From NCBI GenBank assembly GCA_036172665.1, contig CM069873.1:38988001-39052000 (forward strand): a stretch of DNA of 64,000 nucleotides, in the 5' to 3' direction. The stretch comes from Prosopocoilus inquinatus (lineage: Eukaryota > Arthropoda > Insecta > Coleoptera > Lucanidae). The notes below the pieces were generated by a model. The model did no database searches and was not told where the DNA came from. It saw nothing but the letters and a program-made list of their open reading frames with translations. Positions within the stretch are counted from its first letter, which is position 1. Each line of letters starts with the position of its first letter. A program made the translations under genes and the position numbers. Positions 1-10,079 of the stretch are shown one piece after another.

Positions 1-492
1 CAAAGTTTCTCTGTGTGCTGTGTGCTCGGAGAAAAACAATTTATGGTCGGATAAACGAACTATAAACTAAACTTACTTTTCTTTAATGAGACAAAAACAT
101 AACCCTAGCTCGCCTACTCTGACGAGAAAACCAAGTGAATTCATAATATGTTTCCTCACTTCGTGTTTTTAAATGAGTTAGTCATCCCTACGCAGTATAA
201 TTTCATGTTATACATGTATAAAAAATAGGCACACTTTAAGGCAGTCTAAAAAATGTAGGCATTTAATAAATTAACCTTTCCCAACGTTTTATAATTAGAA
301 GGTAACATATTTTACAAAGTGACCAAAGAGTTTATTAAAAAGAAGAATACTTTAAATTATTTTTACAACTGCAACCTCTTGTTGTAAAATCGTTACTGGA
401 GTTACGGATACTCGGAAAATCACGCACAGCATGAGCCAGTAGGAATCATTTAGAAAACTGGACGAAAAAGAAACAGCTATCTGCGCCTTCCT

Positions 493-735
493 ATAGACAT
501 TTCAGGTGCGTCTGATAATACGTCGCTTGACGCGATCAAAAAAGCGCTGGAAACAAGGGGAGTGAGCAAAATATTAACTCGATGGATAAGCGAGGTGCTC
601 TCCACAAGGACAGCTGAGACGGCAGTAGGCAAACAGACTATGAAAATCAAGACGACTCGTGAAACACTTCAAGGCGGTGTTTGCTCGCCTTTGGTATGGA
701 GCCTGGTAGCAGATGAACTGTTTAACTGCAGCCAC
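493..735 (+). pseudogene. LINE reverse transcriptase fragment (R1/Jockey-like)
   Basis: An open stretch of about 80 codons resembles fingers/palm of a non-LTR reverse transcriptase. It reads DISGASDNTS near the start, matching the usual DIxGAFDNxS block A with the aromatic residue replaced by S, and later QGGVCSPLVWSLVADEL, the block B region. The catalytic YxDD block and everything downstream are missing, and there is no plausible start codon. It is a dead fragment and belongs to a different LINE from the endonuclease fragment that follows, because the domain order is reversed. The same fragment occurs in the right copy. Confidence 0.75.
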
Positions 736-764
736 TTTTGGAAGTGAATCTCCCTGTGGTAAAT

Positions 765-838
765 CAAAAATTTTATCCACTTACGAGAGCCTTACCGGTT
801 TCGAACAATACAACTGCATAAGAAATGTAAGTGCCAAT
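765..838 (+). pseudogene. LINE endonuclease fragment, left of copia insertion
   Basis: A short reading frame includes a YESLTGFEQYN-like stretch followed by NVSAN, typical of the region before the LDL motif in the AP endonuclease of Jockey/CR1-type LINEs. In the right-hand copy the same frame resumes on the other side of the copia element at 16922 with LLDLIFSN. Here the continuation is missing because the block ends inside the copia. Confidence 0.65.
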
Positions 839-1019
839 TGTTGTTTGTTAATTAACTTAATACAAACACTTATGGCTTCAAAATACTTGTATGAGAAGTT
901 TAAAAACAAAGTAAAAATTGCGCGTACAAAATGTTATGACAAGTTGCTATAATTACATTGTTTTTTTTTTTATAATAAATAAACTCGTATGTGCGATATG
1001 CCGTCTACGATGTTCAACA
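839..1019 (-). mobile_element. copia 3' LTR (left copy)
   Basis: This 181-bp sequence begins TGTTGAACAT and ends AACAACA when read on the minus strand. It matches the 176-bp sequence at 16746-16921, which sits at the other end of the same element in the right copy. The two LTRs differ at roughly 12 positions plus a small indel (about 7 percent, counted by eye), which makes the insertion old. A five-base flank CCAAT compares with GCAAT beyond the other LTR, a probable degraded target duplication. Confidence 0.85.
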
Positions 1020-3792
1020 CTCCTCCTCACCGACGAGCTTATATCTTCCATGGACCTAATCCGCAACCAACAGCTAATTTCTTCAACCTTATTCCCTGAA
1101 GTGGTTTAGTCAACATGTCTGCCAACATATTTGATGTATAGCAATATGAACAATCTGCAACATTTCCTTCCGAGTCACATTTTATTTCAAATATCCATTT
1201 GCACCCGACAGGTTTCTTGTTATCTGGAATTTCTGTTAATTCCTACGTTCCATTTTGTTTGAGAGAATTTTTTCATCCATAGCAGCTTTCCACTCGTGAG
1301 CATCTGCTCTTGATAGCGCCTATTCTTTGACTGTGATTTGATCGACGATATTGTTTGCGAATAGACAAAACAGCGACATCTTACGATCGCTTTTTGATCT
1401 GACATTGCAGTAGGATAGACAAATTGAAGCGGATTTGCTCCTAATAAGTCCCCCATGCAAGGCGGCCATGCTTGCTGTCAAAGCATAATGAAAATTTTTA
1501 AAACAATTGTTGCAAATCGTTTTTGATTGCAGTGAAAACCTCGAGCAGCTTCTGTACAGCTGTTTCAGCCCTGCTTGGGGCTTCGTCAGCAGAGACGTAG
1601 CTCGACATTCCCACTGCAAACAAAAACGACTTGTCCAATTTATTCGCAATTCCGATGTAAGAGTGATGAATAGATAAAACAGCGACATCTTACGATCGCT
1701 TTTTGATCTGACATTGATATTGTTTACAACATTTGCTGTTTCGTCGTATCTCTTTGGAGGAATTCCTTTACTTTTTCTAGAAGAACGTCTTCCAAAAATT
1801 GTATCTTCAATTTTCTGATCCTTTTCTTTCATAACATCTTCTGTTAAATCTTCCCCTTCTCCATAATCGCTTTCGTTTTGATCTTCCTCGCCGTTCACTG
1901 CGTATTCTTGTGAATTCTGGTAGATTGAAATGTTTTTACTGATTGTCACATCTCTGCTGATGACAATACGGTCGGTCTTCTGGTTCAATAATCGGTAGCC
2001 TTTTGATTCGCTCGCATATCCAACGAACTTGAGTTATTGTGCCTTTGAATCTAGCTTTCTTCTGTGTTACTTTGGGATGTGTATAAAAACTGCACTGCCA
2101 AATATAAGTAAATGGCTTACATCAGGCTTCTTTGAAAACCGTAACTCAAAAGGTGTCTCCTCAATCGAGTTTGTGGGTAAAGGATTCTGTAAATAATTAG
2201 CGGTATGGACTGCTTCTCCCCAATATTTATTTATTTGGTAACCTTACATCAATCAACATCTCGCCATTTCCAACAAATATCGATTTTTTCTTTCAGCGAG
2301 CCATTTTGCTGCGGTGAATATGCCACTATATATTGTGACTGTATTCTTTCTCGGTTGAGAAATTCTTTTAATTTTAAGTTGGTATATTCTCCTCCTCTAT
2401 CCGATCTTATAAATTTGGGCTTTTTACCGAAACAATTTTTTCAACATATTCTTGGATGCAATTTATGCTGTCATTTTTCTTTTCTCAGAGAAAAACTTCA
2501 GTATACCGACAATAATTATCAATCATGGTTAAAATATATCGTTTCTTACTCGGAGTAGGTGTCTGCATTGGACCGTATAAATCTGTACGCATCAGTCTAA
2601 AGGTGATTTTATTCTACTTCCTGACTTCTTTGGAAACGGTTTCTCTGTCATTTTTCCTTTTAAACATACACCACAGGTACTTCTTATTCCGCAATCTGCA
2701 ATCTTGATCCCAGTTGCAAGTTCTTTATCCCAGAACTGCTTTATTGCTTCAGAGTGAGGACGACCAAAACGTTTGTGCCAAGCGTGATGACAGTTTTCAT
2801 TGTGACTTTGAGCTGTCATAAAAACTTGTTCAGAAAGTCGAACCTTGTATAAATTTGAAAATTCATCTGCAACTGCTACAGTCTTGTTATTTTTTATAAT
2901 CTTTTCTGTTAATTTTTTAACTGAAAGTAAGTTACTTTGCAAAGCAGGTACTGTACATTTCAAAATTAAAAAACCGCCACCTGTTGTCAAAAAGCAAATT
3001 TCCCAGATATATTTTGGTTGAAATTGACTGGTACTTCAGACTGTCTCTGTAATTTTTATGTGTCAGTCAAAATTTGAATTGTCATATTTCTAATTTGCAA
3101 TTTTCATCAAATTTTAACGATGTCGCGAAAACGCAGAAACCTTTTAAGTGCGTAGTGAAAGGAAGCTCTTGTCAAAGTTTATAGTAAAATTGAAAATTTA
3201 ACAGAGCGACAATTAAAGAAAAAGTAACAGACCTTTTTCAGTAACTTTTGCCTTAATAATTTACTTCCTTTTCTGTTTTCATATTAACGTTGAACGTTTG
3301 CATTTATTGCAATAGTTACTGATAAATTTATTTGATGTTTTTCAATGTTAAGCCCCGAATTTTATAGTTTCTTCTTTTGCGCTAATAATTGTCTTTCTGA
3401 CGACTTATAACTGTCGCTGTCAGTTTATTTACTAAATCAAACATTGTATTTATATGATCTTCTATATCACCATCCTCATCTAATTTCAGATTACAAATAT
3501 TTGGCAAAAGAAACACTTTACTTTAAGGTTGCTTTGTGATGATATGACTTTAAAGCATTCCACATGTCTTGTCACGTATATGAATGAGCTGATTCTCTTC
3601 AACTAGTAAACCTATTGTAGCTCGTGCTTGTCCATCCTTCTTTGTCCACTTTACATTTGGCTCCTTAGGTAGCTCCTCATTCACAACGTCCCACAAATCT
3701 TCTTTACTTAATAGAAGCTCAACTTTATATTTCCATACTTGATAGTTTTTGTTATTTAATTTGGTGATTGTAACGCACATGATGTCTGCCAT
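1020..3792 (-). pseudogene. copia-type polyprotein remnant (left copy)
   Basis: Read on the minus strand, parts of a Ty1/copia Gag-Pol occur in order. The Gag N-terminus starts at the ATG at 3792 with LNNKNYQVWKYKVELLL; more Gag follows to about 3420. A GAG-pre-integrase region at 2592-2990 has HAWHKRFGRPH and a CxxC. Integrase remnants lie at about 2100-2590, and a linker with RRSSRKSKGIPPKRY at 1740-1990. The reverse transcriptase begins near 1300 (WKAAMDE, then KPVGCKWIFE), and within about 40 codons jumps to the end of RNase H (SNMLADMLTKPL). Nearly all of RT-RNase H is therefore deleted. Stops and frameshifts are frequent. The Gag start is the natural one, just inside the primer-binding site. 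Confidence 0.85.
1357..1715. mobile_element. 312-bp-repeat foldback family, short insert in copia
   Basis: This 359-bp insert interrupts the copia linker region. GATATTGTTT occurs on both sides (1347-1356 and 1716-1725), a perfect 10-bp target duplication, and removing the insert plus one repeat rejoins the copia reading frame. The insert is one 312-bp unit plus a second copy of its first ~47 bp, so it has terminal direct repeats (GACAAAACAGCGACATC... at each end). The unit belongs to the family arrayed at 6071-7615, 54869-55636 and 63262-64000. Confidence 0.85.
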
Positions 3793-3819
3793 AACTATAC
3801 TTTTATTGGCGAAAACTGG

Positions 3820-4037
3820 AGGTTTGTAGCCAAATGTTGATCAATCTGGTACTTTTGGTCTGACGACACCTTAAAATATTGTCAAAATGAAAATGTGATT
3901 TTTAAGAGAATTTGTAAGGTATCTACCTGTTTTGAGCATGCATTGCAAAAAATAACTTTTCCATCTGTAGTTAGATGTTTAGATGCTTTAATCCATTTTT
4001 TCAATAGCTCGGATCGAGAGGATGCTACTTTCGGCAT
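3820..4037 (-). pseudogene. 5' end of a BED/CGGBP1-like zinc-finger gene with one intron
   Basis: On the minus strand an ATG at 4037 opens a 37-codon exon starting MPKVASSRSELLKKWIKA and ending CNACSKQ at 3927. A 57-bp interval (3870-3926) begins GTAGAT and ends TTTAAG, a credible short insect intron. The second exon continues in phase with VSSDQKYQIDQHLATN and stops at 3820, where the duplicated block begins. The CxxC plus following H suggests a CCHH or BED-type finger like the N-terminus of CGGBP1-like or hAT-related proteins. The last histidine and the rest of the gene are lost. This is the only spliced, host-style gene structure I see, but it could also be the start of a hAT transposase. 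Confidence 0.55.
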
Positions 4038-4504
4038 TTTGAAAAGATAAGCACTGAATTTATTTCGTCTTTAAATTAAATAAGAAAATAACAACTAATT
4101 CGCGTTGATAAATACACTAGTCACTAGTCACACACATTCACGGAGTTCTTATCTCAAACTGAAATGCAAAACATAAGTGCAAAATGCAAGTGCAAGTCGC
4201 TACAGATTCCCAGAAAATCACATTCCGGGAAATCGTAAAATAAAGTGGCCAGACGTTGAGAAGAACAAATTACTTCTTGGAAAAGCTGCAGACTTGAATA
4301 TTGACCGTATATGGAATTATAATGTTATTTATATCAATATATGGATAAATAAATAAATATGCGCTAAAAGTCTAAAATATTAAGTTATATGCGAAATAAA
4401 ACTACCATTTTTGGGCTTCTCTAATCGACAAACATATAAATACAAAACGCCAAGTTTAGGTATGTTAGCGTAAAAAACTTGTAAAAACTTATAAATCCGG
4501 TCTC
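4038..4504. other. no recognised gene
   Basis: AT-rich sequence. The part next to 4037 would be the 5' untranslated and promoter region of the zinc-finger fragment. A plus-strand open stretch near 4198-4350 contains KIKWPDVEKNKLL; I do not recognise it. Confidence 0.4.
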
Positions 4505-5124
4505 TAGTTATAATATTGGCTCTAAGTTGTCCTCGGCTATTATTTATTAGTAATAACTTTCTACTGAATCTAAGTAATAACGCATATTCCTCGACATAAC
4601 AACTTCTTGAATGTTTTTTTGATTTTTTTTTGATTATTCATTTTTTGGTACTTCGTAGCGATTAAATTGTATTTCTTTTTAATTCCTACTAGACAGGACG
4701 AAAGAACATTTAATGCTGAGTCACATGGTATAAAAATATACTAGGCGTTCCATTTAAAAAACATGACTTTTCGACAGTCGAAATTAGTTCGAAACGAAGT
4801 TACTTTTCAACCAGCCTGTAAGCAATCAAGTGCAAAACTGGACATGATCTGAAAGAATGTTACTGTAGCCTACTACAGGCCAAAAATGGGCATCGTGGTT
4901 TGTTGCACAAAGATGGCAGTATCATAACCAAGGTTCTGCAAGTCTGAGTTATTTTTAAAAAATGAAAATATCTCGGAAACGGTTAACTTTCGTTGTATCA
5001 TATGTGCACAAAATATTTTTAGAATTTTATAAAGATTTCAAACATTCATTAAAAGTTGAGGTATTCTATTTAAAATAAGAAAGTTGACAGCAACTTCCGG
5101 TATAAGCGGATATGTACGAAATTT
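4505..5124 (-). mobile_element. long-TIR, TA-target element, copy A1 (inner part)
   Basis: This stretch matches the complete copy at 37776-39590 and the half copy at 25590-26588, including the segments CAGACAGGACGAAAGAACAT-like and GACAGCAACTTCCGGTA. It ends in GAAAATATTATA (5125-5136), and the element resumes after the same 12 bases at 7616. Everything between is an insertion into the element's terminal arm. The left end of this copy is missing. Confidence 0.75.
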
Positions 5125-5136
5125 GAAAATATTATA

Positions 5137-6070
5137 AACATATTGATTGATCTTATTGATACGATTAACCAAGGTACTCCAATCAAAATTGGGCGTGAAA
5201 CAATAGGTCTGGTGGATTGTGTCAAGATCCTTGGCGTGTTTCTGGATTGTAAATTACGTTTTAAAAACCACATTAATTCTCTCGTTCAAAAATCCTATGC
5301 AATTTTAAAAATTTTATATAGCAATAGATTCCTTCTCAGCCCTGAATTGAAACTGTTATTATGTGAATCTCTTATATTGTCACGTTTTAATTTTTGTGAC
5401 CCCGTGTATGGTCCTTGTATTGACGCAGCAGATAGATATCGTATTCAGAGGGTTCAGAACTCTTGCTTGAGACTTATTTATGGTATTCGAAAATATGAAC
5501 GGATATCTCACACGTTGAAAAGAGCTAATTGGTTAAATATGACTGACAGGCGATTTTTCTATAGCGTTTGCACTTTCTACAATATCATAACTAATAAAAC
5601 TCCTGCCTATCTTTACCACAAAATAACGTTTCGAACTGACATTCACAATATTAATATTCGGCATAAAAATGTCATCACCATTCCACGACATTTCACTATG
5701 TCTTTCCGGCGATCCTTTTCTTACAACTGTGCTGTATTATGGAACTGTTTACCACAGGAACTGAAAAAATTATTATTTTTGCCTTTTAAGCGTCAGTTAT
5801 TACTGAAAATAAAGAACGGACATTTGGGTTAATAATAATTTATAATTAATTAATTTACAGAGTATTTGGTAATTATAAGTGTCTTTCCGAGCCAAACATT
5901 TTATAATGTATTTATTTATTCAAGTTCGGCTCAGATGGAAGATCAGGTGGTTGGTTCGCCTCCAACCTGAATCTGAGCCCTTTGATCCAAAATATTTCAG
6001 TTAGATATAAATTATATTTTTTGTGTTTGTAGTTAGTGGATCAATAAACATATTATTATTATTATTATTA
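5137..6070 (+). mobile_element. 5'-truncated LINE with (ATT)n tail
   Basis: An open frame from about 5143 to 5832 encodes the C-terminal third of a CR1/Jockey-like ORF2: thumb and tail region with KILGVFLDCKLRFKNHI, then ILSRFNFCDPVYG, and a C-terminus with FSYNCAVLWNCLPQELKK. It has no catalytic YADD because the element is truncated at the 5' side. About 210 bases of 3' UTR (CTCAGATGGAAGATC...) and an (ATT)n tail at 6045-6070 follow. A 12-bp repeat at its left edge (5125-5136) recurs only after the 312-bp array at 7616-7627. Confidence 0.85.
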
Positions 6071-7615
6071 TATAAAATAGCGACATCTTACTATCGCTTT
6101 TTGACCTAACATTGCAGTAGGATAGACAAATTGAAGCGGGATTTGCTCCCAATGAGTCCCCCATGCAAGGCGGCTATGCTTGCTGTCAAAGCATAATGAA
6201 AGATTTTAGAAAAATTTTGTGCAAATCGTTTTTGATTGCAGTGAGAACCTCGAGCAGCCTCTGGACAGCTGTTTCAGCCCTGCTTGGGGCTTCTTCAGCA
6301 GAAACGTAGCTCGACATTCCCACTGCAGACGAAAAACGACTTGCCCAATTTATTCGCAATTGCGATGTAAGAATGATGAACATATAAAATAGCGACATCT
6401 TACTATCGCTTTCTGACCTAACATTGCAGTAGGATAGACAAATTGAAGCAGGATTTGCTCCTAATGAGTCCCCCATGCAAGGCGGCCATGCTTGCTGTCA
6501 AAGCATAATGAAAGATTTTAGAAAAATTTTGTGCAAATCGTTTTTGATTGCAGTGAGAACCTCGAGCAGCCTCTGGACAGCTGTTTCAGCCCTGCTTGGG
6601 GCTTCTTCAGCAGAAACGTAGCTCGACATTCCTACTGCAGACGAAAAACGACTTGCCCAATTTATTCGCAATTGCGATGTAAGAATGATGAACATATAAA
6701 ATAGCGACATCTTACTATCGCTTTTTGACCTAACATTGCAGTAGGATAGACAAATTGAAGCGGGATTTGCTCCTAATGAGTCCCCCATGCAAGGCGGCCA
6801 TGCTTGCTGTCAAAGCATAATGAAAGATTTTAGAAAAATTTTGTGCAAATCGTTCTTGATTGCAGTGAGAACCTCCAGCAGCCTCTGGACAGCTGATTCA
6901 GCCCTGTTTGGGGCTTCTTCAGCAGAAACGTAGCTCGACATTCCCACTGCAGACGAAAAACGACTTGCCCAATTTATTCGCAATTGCGATGTAAGAATGA
7001 TGAACATATAAAATAGCGACATCTTACTATCGCTTTTTGACCTAACATTGCAGTAGGATAGACAAATTGAAGCGGGATTTGCTCCTAATGAGTCCCCCAT
7101 GCAAGGCGGCCATGCTTGCTGTCAAAGCATAATGAAAGATTTTAGAGAAATTTTGTGCAAATCGTTCTTGATTGCAGTGAGAACCTCGAGCAGCCTCTGG
7201 ACAGCTGTTTCAGCCCTGTTTGGGGCTTCTTCAGCAGAAAGAGCTGTCCAGAGGCTGCTCGAGGTTCTCACTGCAATCAAAAACGATTTGCACAAAATTT
7301 TTCTAAAATCTTTCATTATGTTTTGACAGCAAGCATGGCCGCCTTGCATGGGGGACTCATTAGGAGCAAATCCCGCTTCAATTTGTCTATCCTACTGCAA
7401 TGTTAGGTCAAAAAGCGATAGTAAGATGTCGCTATTTTATATGTTCATCATTCTTACATCGCAATTGCGAATAAATTGGGCAAGTCGTTTTTCGTCTGCA
7501 GTGGGAATGTCGAGCTACGTTTCTGCTGAAGAAGCCCCAAGCAGGGCTGAAACAGCTGTCCAGAGGCTGCTCGAGGTTCTCACTGCAATCAAGAACGATT
7601 TGCACAAAATTTTTC
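6071..7615. repeat. Foldback array of 312-bp repeats
   Basis: Four to five tandem units of 312 bp lie in one orientation (equivalent points at 6186, 6498 and 6810), then the array turns at about 7240/7241 and continues with inverted units to 7615. The left end is the usual family terminus ATAAAATAGCGACATC; the right end stops mid-unit at GCACAAAATTTTTC. Units differ by a few substitutions. Each unit contains a 5-bp stem (AGCGA...TCGCT) near its edge. Each unit also has a 96-codon minus-strand frame; I do not regard this as a gene. Confidence 0.9.
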
Positions 7616-7731
7616 GAAAATATTATATTTTGATAGATCCTTATCGTTAATTTATAACTGCAAAATATGAATTAAAAATTCAAAAGAGAAGTCCGTAAAC
7701 TTTTAATGAAAGGGTTGCTTGAATCTCCCTG
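7616..7731 (-). mobile_element. long-TIR element A1, terminal segment
   Basis: The sequence resumes with GAAAATATTATATTTTGATA and runs to GTTGCTTGAATCTCCCTG, the outer terminus of this family, followed by TA at 7732-7733. With 4505-5124 it forms one element interrupted by the LINE plus repeat array. Confidence 0.8.
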
Positions 7732-7740
7732 TATACGCAT

Positions 7741-8345
7741 CACAAGATCCTATCCGAAAAGCGACGCTGTTGGAACAGCTCCTTGCCTTAAGGATGAAAG
7801 ACGACGACGGCCCACGGGAATATCTGTCACGATTTATGGATTTATGGAAAGAAATTTTGTAATGCAAGGATGGACTACATCCTGAAAGAATCGCGTATTC
7901 GACGTCGATTAACAGCTCCTTTCTCCCCTCAGCAAAACGGCATCGCAGAGAAAAAAAATAGGATGTTGTGCGAGTCAGCGCGATGTATGTTGCTTGACTC
8001 GGGACGTCCAAGGAGTTTTTAGGCCAATACAGTGGCTATGGCGAATTATGTGAAGAATCGCTGCATCACAAAAGCTCTGGGAATGAAAACTCCGTACGAG
8101 AAGTGAACAGGCAAGCGGCCGAATGTCAAACAGCTGATAAGATTCGGCGTTAAGGCATACGTTCTAGACAAATCGGCAAGCAAGGATAAATTCCAACCGC
8201 GAGGAATCAAATGCACTTTTCTTGGTTACTCCGAAACTGCCAAAGCCTATTACGTCTGGATTCCTGCTGAAAGAAAAGTTCGTGTGATACGAGATGTCAA
8301 ATTCCTGAATGACTTCGCAGCTGAAAATAAGCAAGTAGTAAAAAA
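7741..8345 (+). pseudogene. second copia remnant: Gag piece joined to integrase
   Basis: The first ~110 bases encode a Gag-like piece (LLEQLLALRMKDDDG). After about 7870 the sequence jumps to the C-terminal half of a copia integrase: APFSPQQNGIAERKNRM, then a YVKNRC segment, and finally the IKCTFLGYSETAKAY motif that closes the copia integrase domain. Protease, the catalytic core of integrase, RT and RNase H are absent, and stops interrupt the frame. It is unrelated in sequence to the copia at 1020-3792 and is GC-richer than its surroundings. Confidence 0.8.
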
Positions 8346-8697
8346 AAATCATTTGCAACAAATTTTTTTTAAACTTTCGTTTTGCTTTGACGAGGCCGGG
8401 CAGTTCTTATAGTTTGTCCAACGTTATTTGGAATATACGGTCGTTAGGACTAGTTCACTTTAAGGGTCGTTTATGGCACCAGAAGCACCCCCTGCAGTAA
8501 ATGCGGCACGCGCTAACAGAAACTTGCAGATCCGTACTTTAAATTTTACGATGTAATTTCTTAAATTATTCAGATATTAAAAACTATGAATTAGATTTAT
8601 AGATATAAAGGCAATATTAAATGAAATTAAAAATTAATTAATTTCAAGCATTATATATACAAACAGTTATAACAAATTCAATAACAATTTTATATTT
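8346..8697. other. no recognised gene
   Basis: Flank between the copia remnant and the 3' side of the transposase gene. I searched for terminal inverted repeats of the transposon here and near 10100-10500 and found none that convinced me. Confidence 0.4.
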
Positions 8698-10079
8698 TTA
8701 CGTTTCACTCATTTCATTCTCACTATCTTCGGTACTACTATCGTCCCCTAAATATATTATGAAGTCTTCAACAAATTCTGATCGGTAGTTGTCTTCTACT
8801 TTTACTACGTGTTGAATACACTTGGCCCACATTTCTGCACCGATTTTATTAACTTCCTCTTTTATTAATCCAAGTACTCTATTACTAAATTGAGGATTTT
8901 TGTTATTTTTTCTTATATTACATTTCAAGTTGGCCCAAATCAATTCTATAGGATTTAAAATGCAGTGATATGGAGGTAGTCTGATAACTTGATGTCCATA
9001 TTCCTTAGCCAAAGTATCGATTGCATAATCTTTTTTGAACGTAAAAGCCTTAACAATTTCTAAAAGTTGTTTTCTTGTATAATTTTCTTCAAAAAATATA
9101 TCCTTTTCAAAAAGAAATTCCATAATCTCACCTTTTCTAGAGTTAGAGTAAGGTATTTTTTCATTTTGTATAGAATGATAGCTTGCGTTGTCCATAATTA
9201 TAACACTGTTGGGAACAATATTTGGAATGAAACTGTCCTTAAACCATTTATAGAAAAGATTTCCCGTCATGTCTTCATGGTAATCGAGTTTCGCATCTGA
9301 GATATTTTTAGCTGATAATAGTAATCCATTCGGCACCCAACCGTATTCCGATCCCGCATGCAGAATAATAATTCGTTTTCCTTTTGAAACTGAAACATCG
9401 AATCTGCATCTTTCTGAATGATCTGTCCAACTTTTTTTCAATACATCGTGGCTATCAAACCCCGTTTCATCGAGAAAATAAAACGTTTTCCCTTCATCTC
9501 AAAGTCTCTTCATTTCCTTTAAATAATTATACCGCCACTCGCTTATTTTCGGAGATTCCATAATAACCTGTCTTTTATTTATCGTACTGTAGGTAAAGCC
9601 AATCTTCCGTAAAAATGATCTTATGGTCTCTTTTGCGCAGTGAATGCCAATACGATCATCAGTAAGAATTTTTTCCTGTAAACCTCTTAGAGTTGGTACC
9701 AATTTTCCTTTGTACATGTCAGAAATAAATATTCTCACTACATGAGCATGCTTCTCAATAACTAAGCTACGAAGAACACCTTTATCAAGCCTAATTTTCC
9801 TATAATGAATGTCTTCATTAAGAATTCTCCATACAGAAGTGCAAGGAACACCTGTCATTTGAAATGTTTTTTTATAGTAGCTTTGCCGTTTTCAGTATCT
9901 CTCAGATACTTAAATACATTCAAAACGATACGTTTAGCTTCTACTGGTAAATGAAGGTTCTGTCGAGCACTACTATTTCCTCTATGATAATCCTCTGAGA
10001 CGGGAAGTTCATCTTGTAATATCTCCTCCTCATGAATTTCCATATTATCACTATCACAGTGATCCCAAGGACGCCACAT
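8698..10079 (-). pseudogene. Tc1/mariner-superfamily transposase with ~DD81E spacing
   Basis: Read from 10079 down, an acidic N-terminus (MWRPWDHCDSDNMEIHEEE) leads into a DNA-binding region and then a DDE domain. Catalytic residues are visible as FLDETGFDS (first D), IIMDNASYHS (second D) and LPPYHCILNPIELIW (third position, E). By hand count 81 residues separate the second D from that E, much longer than the usual 34-41 and close to the DD82E spacing reported for the Sailor group. Only two lesions are seen: a one-base loss in an A-run near 9865, and an in-frame TGA at 9496-9498. The C-terminus is acidic and ends at 8698. It looks recently inactivated. Confidence 0.8.

Larger units (their letters stand above)
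1..3819. repeat. 3.8 kb duplication, left copy
   Basis: This block recurs at 12916-16734 with a constant offset of 12,915 bases and no indel that I can find; every stretch compared by eye was identical. It contains a LINE fragment, the 3' LTR and body of a minus-strand copia element, and a foldback insert inside the copia. It reaches the first base of the window, so its true left end is unknown. Its right end lies at the copia primer-binding site, where this copy switches to unrelated sequence and lacks the 5' LTR. It could be a very recent duplication or an assembly artefact. Confidence 0.95.

Noticed and set aside
745..756. TGAATCTCCCTG resembling the end of the long-TIR family
   Set aside because: Only 12 bases match and no further element sequence adjoins; probably coincidence or an unverifiable scar.
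6186..7100. 96-codon minus-strand frames in each repeat unit as genes
   Set aside because: They recur in non-coding foldback arrays, lack similarity to known proteins, and no upstream signal was seen; kept only as an observation.
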